In this document: positions 7,254 through 13,494 of the stretch, one piece after another | Position numbering within the stretch: the first letter of the stretch is position 1 | Layout of the letters: each line of letters opens with the position of its first letter | Assembly: GCA_024224995.1 (NCBI GenBank) | Contig: JAAENB010000759.1 | Location: 1 to 17,016 of the forward strand | Length of the DNA: 17,016 bases | Reading direction: 5' to 3' | Source: a bacterium | Lineage (GTDB): Bacteria; Spirochaetota; UBA4802; UBA5550 | Made by a program: the position numbers and the translations under genes | Notes under the pieces: model-generated | Databases searched by the model: none | Seen by the model: the letters and a program-made list of their open reading frames with translations, nothing else | What the model was told of the DNA's origin: nothing

Positions 7254-7790
7254 ATGGGTACATTCATGGAAATCGCTGTATGCGTGAACATCAGTATTGA
7301 TAAGACTCAAAAAAGTTTTGAAAAAAACGGGCTTGATAATGTTATCGGTCCGCTTGGTGACAGGTTTGATCTTTCTCTTTTCAATATAAAAGACAGCAAG
7401 GATTATATTGAGTGGAAAGTTAAAAAAGAATTGCTGGAAAAACAGCTGACTCCTTTCCTGGTTCGTCAGTTTAGCTATTTTTTAGATCCTTATGATTCCG
7501 GTGAAGCTATTGAAGAACTCTCGAAATGTAAATCATCTAATGATATTATTGCCCTGGCCGAGGAACAAGAATTTCAATGCTTTACCCTCCATAATGATTT
7601 TGATGGGATGAGAGTTGGGAAATGGGGCGACTATGTGCAGTATTCTTATGATAAGATTGTTTATTGTATGGATGGGAAGATTCTGATGGAAAGTTATAGA
7701 GGGATATTTCATTACCTGGAGCAGATGATAAGGCTTCAGAAGGAGGAGTTTCCTATTGCCGGGGTTGTTAGTGTTGGGATTAGTAAGTGA
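7254..7790 (+). CDS. Unknown 178-residue cytosolic protein
   Basis: I do not recognise this family. The start at 7254 is set by GGAGG at 7243-7247 with six-base spacing; the frame extends to a TTG at 7191, but that part lies across the ribosome site. The protein is acidic and has no signal peptide or membrane segment. It begins with a beta-strand-like EIAVCVNISID, followed by a mixed helical section rich in Lys and Glu (55-110). A tryptophan/tyrosine-rich stretch (KWGDYVQYSYDKIVYCMDG, about 123-141) follows, then a final amphipathic helix. The gene is divergent from the radical SAM gene and convergent with the pentapeptide-repeat gene, only 16 bp away, so it is a single-gene unit. The compact acidic character would fit an immunity-type or accessory protein, but that is speculation. 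Confidence 0.75.
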   Translation: MGTFMEIAVCVNISIDKTQKSFEKNGLDNVIGPLGDRFDLSLFNIKDSKDYIEWKVKKELLEKQLTPFLVRQFSYFLDPYDSGEAIEELSKCKSSNDIIALAEEQEFQCFTLHNDFDGMRVGKWGDYVQYSYDKIVYCMDGKILMESYRGIFHYLEQMIRLQKEEFPIAGVVSVGISK

Positions 7791-7806
7791 TGATGTAGAG
7801 TTGTTT

Positions 7807-8898
7807 TCAAAGTGAACTGCTCCCAAAAATAAAGCAGCCCATGTTAGAATATATAAATGATATTTTTTCTTTCTCCGGGTTAAAATCAATGAAATGAATT
7901 TTGCCGGGGAAAGAATTATGTTCAAATTCAAAAAATGAGCCCGGGCCGTATTTTATTTGCTTTAATCCCAGCTCTCCTGTTATTTGCATTTTATTGAAAT
8001 TAGTCTTTGCGTTAAACCTGGTACTGAGAAAAGTGAGTGAATTATGAACTTCTATGTTATTAAAATTTGCTTTCCCATTGAATTTTGAATTATCAAAAGT
8101 ACTCTTTTGCTTAAATACTGCTTCAGTGAAAATAGCAGGTTTATTAAAAATACACTTTGAGAATTCAGCCGGTCCCGATAGCTTGCTGCGGCTAAATTCA
8201 AATTCACTTTTAAATACATTCCCGTCAAATTCAATTCCCTTCATAAAATTACAATCTTCTATGTCGGCAATACCTTGAACATGATTTTTGTGAAATCCAA
8301 TGCTGCCATAAAAAGACGATCCCGGAAAAGTCAGGTTGCCGGAAAAAAGATTGTTGCTGAAATTTATGTTCCCCGAAAAAGTTGTGCCGGGAAAATCCGT
8401 ATCATCTCCTACCCGGTTTCTAATAAATGAAACATTACCCAAAAAATGATTGCCGCTTAAATGCATGAATTCCGGAGTTTCAGTACTTAAAAATTCGACA
8501 TTTCCGGTAAATATACAATCCCTGAAGTCAACCAGGCTGTTAAAGTTTACTTCTCTGAACGTGGTTCCCTTGAATATCCAGCTTCTAAAACTCACGCTTT
8601 TTTCTACAGTCATGTTTTCAATAAGCAGATCTTTTAATACAATTCCATAGAATTCTTCTTCCATGTCGGTATTTTGATTTTTGAAATAATCCGCTGCATC
8701 TTTTATGATGTGGAATGTTTTTGTAGATTTAAAACCTTCTCTGGTAAGGTGCGTATGAGTAGTGGTGAAAGCTGTTGGGGGGAGGGTTTTGGTGCTGATC
8801 TTTATTTTGTCTATGCTCAAAAAGAATTCAGGGTTGGTTTCTAAGATTTTTAGGACTTCGTTGTAGGTGTATGTTTTTTGAGCTATGTTTATTGGCAT
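7807..8898 (-). CDS. Pentapeptide-repeat-type beta-helix protein
   Basis: This 363-residue protein starts at the ATG at 8898, preceded on the minus strand by AGAGGG (8910-8905) with six-base spacing. The frame runs up to 8946, but that part lacks a ribosome site. Residues 1-95 form a mixed N-terminal region with no recognised domain. Residues about 100-310 show a phenylalanine every five residues with roughly 20-residue coils, alternating with Gly-Asn turns (for example FSGNINFSNNLFSGNLTF). This is the pattern of right-handed quadrilateral pentapeptide helices, closest in style to the looser Pentapeptide_3 class. No signal peptide is seen, so it should be cytosolic. Some relatives mimic DNA (Qnr, McbG) but most are uncharacterised. 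No gyrase link can be claimed here. The upstream sequence can fold over the ribosome site. Confidence 0.8.
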   Translation of the reverse strand: MPINIAQKTYTYNEVLKILETNPEFFLSIDKIKISTKTLPPTAFTTTHTHLTREGFKSTKTFHIIKDAADYFKNQNTDMEEEFYGIVLKDLLIENMTVEKSVSFRSWIFKGTTFREVNFNSLVDFRDCIFTGNVEFLSTETPEFMHLSGNHFLGNVSFIRNRVGDDTDFPGTTFSGNINFSNNLFSGNLTFPGSSFYGSIGFHKNHVQGIADIEDCNFMKGIEFDGNVFKSEFEFSRSKLSGPAEFSKCIFNKPAIFTEAVFKQKSTFDNSKFNGKANFNNIEVHNSLTFLSTRFNAKTNFNKMQITGELGLKQIKYGPGSFFEFEHNSFPGKIHFIDFNPEKEKISFIYSNMGCFIFGSSSL

Positions 8899-8904
8899 GG
8901 TTTT

Positions 8905-8932
8905 CCCTCTAAAGAATAATACCGGTAGAGGG
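8905..8932 (-). promoter_or_regulatory. Hairpin masking the pentapeptide gene ribosome site
   Basis: On the minus-strand mRNA, CCCUCUA (8932-8926) is perfectly complementary to UAGAGGG (8911-8905), with a 14-nt loop. The 3' arm contains the Shine-Dalgarno AGAGGG of the gene starting at 8898. In the folded state the ribosome site would be blocked. Confidence 0.45.
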
Positions 8933-8961
8933 GGGATAAAAATCAATTACTTTTTTTATGG

Positions 8962-8967
8962 ATTATA
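8962..8967 (-). promoter_or_regulatory. Possible -10 box of the pentapeptide gene
   Basis: A perfect TATAAT is read on the minus strand at 8967-8962, within the 126-bp gap between two minus-strand genes. No recognisable -35 lies 16-18 bp upstream. The predicted leader of about 55 nt would include the ribosome-site hairpin. Confidence 0.35.
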
Positions 8968-9024
8968 GTTTGTGAGAGTAGGCCCCGGTTGGGGAGTTTT
9001 CTGTTGTTGGGCACAAGTTGTTTT

Positions 9025-10236
9025 TTATTTCAGAGTTTCCAGTAGAAGCGTTTCCAGGCCCGTGAGTTTTATAAACGCCCAGATGAGCGCAAACAGACCA
9101 CTTAAGGAGGCCGGTAAACTCCACCAGTGCTCACCCAGGAACCCTGCCGTAGGATCGGGCGGGAGTTTCATTTCGTCTATTTCATTCCAGGACTTGTTGA
9201 TCTTGTCTACCTGCTCCTGATACGAAAAGCGTATGTCTACTGCCCGTTTGATTAAACGTAGTATTATTATCATTCCCAATACTATTATTGGGATAAACTC
9301 CAACAGGTATATTTGCGGCAGTGTTCCCCGGCTCAATTGTGTTAATACTTTAATTATTATTATGGCCGGTATGAATGTGATGATGCTTGTTCCCAGCGAC
9401 CATTCCTGTAAAAACCGGGTATATACTCCTGTTCCACAACTTGTTCCGGGTTTTTCTATATCCGGCATTTGCCCATATTTCTTCCCGCTTAAACAAAAAA
9501 TCAGGGCCGCAATATAGCCCGCTGCCAGCATTGCACCGATTATAGACAATCGTGTTGATATCCATATAATAGGTGATATGTGAAAGCTGCGCGTTCCATA
9601 CCATTCTTTTGCCGGGGCCAATACACTGGTATCGATTTCACGAAACAGGTGGATGAGTATGAGCGATATCACTATTATCGCGTAGACTTTGCCGATGTTT
9701 TTTATTTTTTCTTTTGGCGGTAGAAATACTTTTTCCGCATGCTTTAACAGTATCTGCGCCGGGATTAGAAAAAAGATTAGCAGTACTATTGACAGCAATA
9801 CCTGGGCTATTGCTTCTTCCCGTTTTACGCTCACCGCTTTCATGTCCAGTTTGGCCAGCTCCTCCGTTTTTTCCGCCTGTCTATCTATCCTGGCTTTCAG
9901 CTGCTCAATCTGCTCCCGTGTTACCGATACAAACCCGGGCTGCTCCGGTGATACATACATTTCCTTCAGGGCTTTATGGCGTTTTTCGTCCTGTTTCATT
10001 TGCTTTTGTATGTCTGCTATTTTCTTTTTCCTGTGATTCCGCTGTTCTTCACAGACTGTACTCTGTATAGCTCTATTCGTGCAGTCTGGTTTACTTCCCG
10101 GTGTGTATAGTACTGAGAATATGCTTGCTGCTATGTCCAGGCAGATGCCTATCATAATGATGATTAGCATGAGTCGGGGAGTATGCGCTGTGTGCAGCGC
10201 GATAGGGCTTCGTTTTGGGAGTGTCTGGTTTTCCAT
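9025..10236 (-). CDS. Multi-spanning membrane protein with coiled-coil loop, unknown
   Basis: The family of this 403-residue protein is not recognised. About seven hydrophobic segments are visible: 23-43, 145-165, 183-199, 228-249, 283-299, 311-329 and 373-393. Between the first and second lies a hydrophilic region of about 100 residues, most of it (62-143) strongly charged and coiled-coil-like. Its start carries two cysteines (C52, C62) that could form a disulphide if it is periplasmic. The C-terminal part has a soluble helix (about 335-360) before the last segment. It is divergent from the ankyrin-repeat gene across 175 bp and could pair with it functionally. The start is uncertain: no ribosome site precedes 10236, and a promoter-like -10 nearly touches the ATG. 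The next in-frame ATG (residue 23) would remove only the short N-terminal tail. Confidence 0.75.
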   Translation of the reverse strand: MENQTLPKRSPIALHTAHTPRLMLIIIMIGICLDIAASIFSVLYTPGSKPDCTNRAIQSTVCEEQRNHRKKKIADIQKQMKQDEKRHKALKEMYVSPEQPGFVSVTREQIEQLKARIDRQAEKTEELAKLDMKAVSVKREEAIAQVLLSIVLLIFFLIPAQILLKHAEKVFLPPKEKIKNIGKVYAIIVISLILIHLFREIDTSVLAPAKEWYGTRSFHISPIIWISTRLSIIGAMLAAGYIAALIFCLSGKKYGQMPDIEKPGTSCGTGVYTRFLQEWSLGTSIITFIPAIIIIKVLTQLSRGTLPQIYLLEFIPIIVLGMIIILRLIKRAVDIRFSYQEQVDKINKSWNEIDEMKLPPDPTAGFLGEHWWSLPASLSGLFALIWAFIKLTGLETLLLETLK

Positions 10237-10238
10237 GG

Positions 10239-10271
10239 ATTATTATTGGCATGGAATGGTTTTTTTGTCAA
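10239..10271 (-). promoter_or_regulatory. Promoter-like sequence of the membrane protein gene
   Basis: On the minus strand, a perfect TTGACA (10271-10266) and AATAAT (10244-10239, five of six) lie at 21-bp spacing by these coordinates, or close to 18 if the overlapping CCAATAAT run is shifted. The -10 ends within a few bases of the ATG at 10236. If the promoter is real, the mRNA would start at or inside the annotated start codon, so either the spacing or the start needs revision. Confidence 0.3.
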
Positions 10272-10290
10272 ATGTGTTTTAAAAATTTGG

Positions 10291-10320
10291 TTGATATCAC
10301 GAAATCTATTAAAATAAAAA
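10291..10320 (+). promoter_or_regulatory. Possible promoter of the ankyrin gene
   Basis: TTGATA at 10291-10296 (five of six) and TAAAAA at 10315-10320 have 18-bp spacing. They sit in the 175-bp divergent region, back to back with the TTGACA of the membrane protein gene. The sequence is very AT-rich, so chance matches are possible. Confidence 0.3.
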
Positions 10321-10411
10321 ATAAGGGATTTTGTTCTAGACAAATAGAGGGATTTTGAGAGTGTTCTGGATAAGTTTTAGATTTGGTTGTTGGGGGAGAT
10401 CGAAAACTACT

Positions 10412-13015
10412 ATGAGTAAAAAGAAATCTCAAAATATGGCTCCGGATATTACTCCTTTTCCCTCTATTGGGGAAATATTTCAATTTATTGTAAATGCTTT
10501 TGATTTAACCGGGTTTATTGATGACCCTGATGAAAAGAAAACTTTCAGGAAAAAGCTGGAGCGTTTTGCAAAGGAAAAGGAGTTTGATGTTGAGGAAAGT
10601 AATCAGTTTATTAATGATATTCTTCATGAACTGCTTGATAAACAGGCAATAAGTAATAATACTTTAGCTTTTATTACTTATTGTACCACTATCTTTTTTG
10701 ACTACTATAAAACTTTAATAACAACAATAGATTCCGGTTTTGCTGATCGTAAAGATATTCTTATAATATTATTTGATACTATTTTCGGTTACTTTATATC
10801 AATCATTCTTACCTATATTTTAGAACCGGGCCAACAAGAAGGTATAATTATCCCTGAAAAAAAGAATTGGATCTATTCTGTCAAAGAAGGAGATAGCTGG
10901 ATATCTCCAATAGGCAATGTTTTTGACTGGTGGGTTAATGCTGCCGGAGTTGAAAGCTTGAAGAAACTTTCGTCTCTTATCGCTAATAGTGAAAAATATG
11001 AAGGATATGATGAAGACCATGATTATCTTTTTTACAAAAAATATCACCGGTGGAAAAATAATCAGCATCTACCAAGGACAAGCAGCTTAATAGAGATTTT
11101 AGAAACTTCCTTTGATATAGGGGATAATGAGCCAACATTGAGAAAGTCCCTTTTTGTATGCCTCCTTTTCGCACGGGCTTCTCAATATTCTTTTAACCGG
11201 TTGTCTCATGCGATGTTACCGGAAGAGCGGGATACCATAATATCTTCAATACAAAAAATTTATTCCTTTCTTCTTAAATGCAATAAAAAAAATGAAAAGA
11301 AATGGATTCAAAATATCTATAATGAAATAGATTATCAAATTGATGAAATAGAAGATAAAAAAGAAGTACCCCAGAAAGAGACTTTAGTTATATCAAATGA
11401 ATTAAGTCGTTTAACCGATCCTTTAACTCAGAAAGGTAAAGATAATGATGAAAAAGTTAAAATCCTACTTAATAAACTATCAAAGCGGCATCCCTTTAAT
11501 GATTCTTTATATTATGAAATAATATGGCGCGAAGCTCGGTATAATGCTCTTCTTAATAACCATAAAAAGGCACTGGAACTATATAAAAAGGCATTTTTTT
11601 TTGGCAAATATCGAGCAGGCTCGGTACTTAAAGAAATTATCAGGGAGGGAATCACCTTAGCTGCGTATCGTAATAAAATAGAAGTATTTAAACTAATGTA
11701 TAAATGGGCACGATTATATGAGTTATTTCAAGATGATTATGATACGGTCAAAGAATGGATAATGGACCATCAGCGAAAGCAATTTTATTCGATTTTTCCT
11801 GTTAAGGGATATTATAAATCGGCTCCCGGAACAGAGAAAATGCAAAAGGAATCAATTGATAATATTATGACGTATGTATCGGATTGGAAAAAAAGAAAAT
11901 CAGATCTCAAGAACCCTAACAGAAAGATAAAAGGATTTGGTCCAAGAAGACATACTCAACTCATGATATCTGCTTCTCTAGGGGAAATAGATAAAATTCG
12001 CGAACTCCTTAAGGCTGGTGCTGATCCGGAGATTAAAGCTTCTGATGGAAGTACAGCTCTGATATCAGCATTGGATGGGAAACAGAAAGAAACTGCTCTT
12101 TTACTTTTAGACCAAAACCTGGATAAAAGCATAAATGCACGATCAAAAAAAGAAAGACGTACGGCACTGGCTGGTGCAATTGATCTTGCAGATGATGAGC
12201 TGGTGAGAGCCGTTGTAAATGCCGGGGCAGATATTAGTCAAAGATGCGGCAAAGATCATGAGCATGGTTTAAGTCCTTTATACTATACTATCAATAAAAT
12301 TGGTTTTGCTTTATTTCCTGAAATGATAAATAATGCAGGCAGATCTGACAAACTTAAAGCAGCCGGAACAATTGATCCTATTAAATATTCAACCAAATCG
12401 GTCTTCACTGATGAGCTAAATGAAACTCTTGAGGAAATAACTCAACTACCGATTTATGAAAATGTAGTTAAAACAATAATGGGAGTAGAGACTGGGAATT
12501 TATCCGATTGTTATAAAGTTTTAGATGTTTTGCTGGAAAACTGTTCTAAAAAAGATACTAATGATAAACATGACCATGATATAACTCCTTTCCTATTCAG
12601 TGCTGAAATGGGAGACTTGAGAACATTTAAAGCCTTATTTGAAAAAGGTGGTGATTTGGAACTAACTAATGTGAATAATGCTACTGCTTTTTCCATTTCC
12701 TTATACTACAGAAAATATAAGATTGCTAATTTTATTATGGATAATTGTGATACAGCGCCATTTATCAATACCAGGATGCTTGCAACGGGACATGCTCCTG
12801 TTCATATTGCTGTTCTAAATAGCATTGATGAAAAGAGCCAGGAAGCTTATAATGTATTGGAAAAACTTCTTTTTTTTAAACCGGAATTATCGGTAAAAGA
12901 TAATGATGGGAAAAGCTCCTTTGACATTGCCAAAGAATCGGGTGATTCCAGGGTTATTGATATGCTTATTGACGCCGGTGCCGGAAATAGATCTCCTTCG
13001 GGAATTATATACTGA
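10412..13015 (+). CDS. Large ankyrin-repeat protein with unknown N-terminal region
   Basis: This 867-residue protein starts at ATG 10412, with GGGGGAG at 10392-10397 somewhat far upstream. A TTG at 10355 is in frame, but the extra 19 codons do not look protein-like. Residues 514-862 hold about eight ankyrin repeats: consensus pieces such as ASLGEIDKIRELLKAGADPE, DGSTALISAL, ELVRAVVNAGAD, ITPFLFSAEMGDLRTFKALFEKG and FDIAKESGDSRVIDMLIDAGA. A degenerate stretch sits around 620-690. The N-terminal 510 residues match nothing I know. They are helical and charged, with one hydrophobic run (116-137) that may be a membrane or buried helix, a tryptophan-rich patch (153-175), and a TPR-like section (about 365-435). 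Ankyrin repeats bind proteins, so a target-sensing or scaffold role is likely. Large orphan proteins of this build are common in defence islands. Base composition is clearly AT-rich compared with jetBCD. Confidence 0.85.
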   Translation: MSKKKSQNMAPDITPFPSIGEIFQFIVNAFDLTGFIDDPDEKKTFRKKLERFAKEKEFDVEESNQFINDILHELLDKQAISNNTLAFITYCTTIFFDYYKTLITTIDSGFADRKDILIILFDTIFGYFISIILTYILEPGQQEGIIIPEKKNWIYSVKEGDSWISPIGNVFDWWVNAAGVESLKKLSSLIANSEKYEGYDEDHDYLFYKKYHRWKNNQHLPRTSSLIEILETSFDIGDNEPTLRKSLFVCLLFARASQYSFNRLSHAMLPEERDTIISSIQKIYSFLLKCNKKNEKKWIQNIYNEIDYQIDEIEDKKEVPQKETLVISNELSRLTDPLTQKGKDNDEKVKILLNKLSKRHPFNDSLYYEIIWREARYNALLNNHKKALELYKKAFFFGKYRAGSVLKEIIREGITLAAYRNKIEVFKLMYKWARLYELFQDDYDTVKEWIMDHQRKQFYSIFPVKGYYKSAPGTEKMQKESIDNIMTYVSDWKKRKSDLKNPNRKIKGFGPRRHTQLMISASLGEIDKIRELLKAGADPEIKASDGSTALISALDGKQKETALLLLDQNLDKSINARSKKERRTALAGAIDLADDELVRAVVNAGADISQRCGKDHEHGLSPLYYTINKIGFALFPEMINNAGRSDKLKAAGTIDPIKYSTKSVFTDELNETLEEITQLPIYENVVKTIMGVETGNLSDCYKVLDVLLENCSKKDTNDKHDHDITPFLFSAEMGDLRTFKALFEKGGDLELTNVNNATAFSISLYYRKYKIANFIMDNCDTAPFINTRMLATGHAPVHIAVLNSIDEKSQEAYNVLEKLLFFKPELSVKDNDGKSSFDIAKESGDSRVIDMLIDAGAGNRSPSGIIY

Positions 13016-13059
13016 TAAAAAATTCCCCACAGGACCAAAGCGGTCTTTCTGTGGGGAAT
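13015..13059 (-). terminator. Intrinsic terminator of the SMP-like gene
   Basis: ATTCCCCACAG (13022-13032) pairs perfectly with CTGTGGGGAAT (13049-13059). An inner GACC (13033-13036) and GGTC (13042-13045) extend the stem past a three-base bulge. On the minus strand the hairpin runs straight into a T-run (complement of 13016-13022), giving a textbook terminator for the small gene at 13076-13222. It may also stop transcripts of the ankyrin gene from the other side, but the plus side has only a short A-run. Confidence 0.8.
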
Positions 13060-13075
13060 AAAAGCGGTTACTTAA

Positions 13076-13222
13076 CTATTTTTCCTGGTTTTTTTCGGCA
13101 GCCCGCTGTGCCCGTGAGGCAAAACTGTTTTTTGGAACTTTGCCTCCGTTTTTTTTTGCTGTTCCTCTTTGGATGCGTGCAGCGTCCTTTGGGGTAATTG
13201 GTTTCGACTTGTTTTTTGGCAT
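13076..13222 (-). CDS. SMP-like small basic protein (48 residues)
   Basis: The ATG at 13222 (minus strand) follows GGAGG with five-base spacing, a near-ideal ribosome site. The 48-codon product begins MPKNKSKPITPKDAARI and continues with AKKNGGKVPKNSFASRAQRAA to a basic end. The run DAARIQ...GGKVPKNSFASRAQRAA strongly resembles the SMP (seed maturation protein) motif, found as single-motif small proteins in many bacteria. Their role is unknown; they are hydrophilic, Lys-rich and probably disordered. The gene has its own promoter and terminator, so it is a complete one-gene unit nested between two plus-strand genes. A longer reading in another frame over the same bases (13068-13292) lacks a ribosome site and the motif. 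Confidence 0.85.
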   Translation of the reverse strand: MPKNKSKPITPKDAARIQRGTAKKNGGKVPKNSFASRAQRAAEKNQEK

Positions 13223-13257
13223 AATTGCCTCCTTGATTTTTATTGTTGTTACTTATG

Positions 13258-13285
13258 AATATATCAAGATGGGATTGGTTTGCAA
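13258..13285 (-). promoter_or_regulatory. Promoter of the SMP-like gene
   Basis: On the minus strand: TTGCAA (13285-13280, four of six), 16 bp, TATATT (13263-13258, five of six). The predicted mRNA start is about 30 nt before the ATG at 13222, leaving room for the GGAGG. Confidence 0.5.
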
Positions 13286-13431
13286 TGGACAATTGGGCGA
13301 CGGGGATTTGGGATTTTGTGGGCTGGGGTATTCGTTTTAATGGTTTTTGTTAAAAAAGTAGAAAGATCTGTGAAATGAGTTATCTTTGGAAGAGATTTCT
13401 ACCTGATTTAACAATATTCTGGAATTCACTG

Positions 13432-13460
13432 TTGACAAAATATTTTATATTTATTAAGTT
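13432..13460 (+). promoter_or_regulatory. Possible promoter of the GH5 gene
   Basis: A perfect TTGACA lies at 13432-13437. The 17-bp position downstream (13455-13460) reads TAAGTT, a poor -10. The sequence is AT-rich and an activator-dependent promoter is possible. The gene starts at 13495. Confidence 0.35.
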
Positions 13461-13494
13461 GCTATCAATGTAATAAAGGGGAGGGATTTATAAT

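Larger units (their letters stand above)
13223..13494. other. Divergent intergenic region before the GH5 gene
   Basis: These 272 bases hold the promoter of the SMP-like gene at the left. A 7-bp inverted repeat GTAGAAA (13358-13364) / TTTCTAC (13396-13402) follows, and then the -35-like TTGACA at 13432-13437 with the GH5 leader. No further gene was found. The inverted repeat lies about 30 bp upstream of the TTGACA and could be a regulator site; its arms are short, so this is weak. Confidence 0.4.

Noticed and set aside
8983..8994. CCCC-ggtt-GGGG as terminator of the membrane protein gene
   Set aside because: The stem has only four base pairs and no T-run follows on the minus strand.
10355..10411. 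TTG-initiated extension of the ankyrin protein
   Set aside because: The 19 added residues are not protein-like and the upstream GAGGG is only three bases from the TTG, too close for a ribosome site.
13068..13292. 74-codon minus-strand ORF over the SMP-like gene
   Set aside because: It lacks a ribosome site; the frame starting at 13222 has GGAGG and a recognisable SMP motif, so that frame was chosen.
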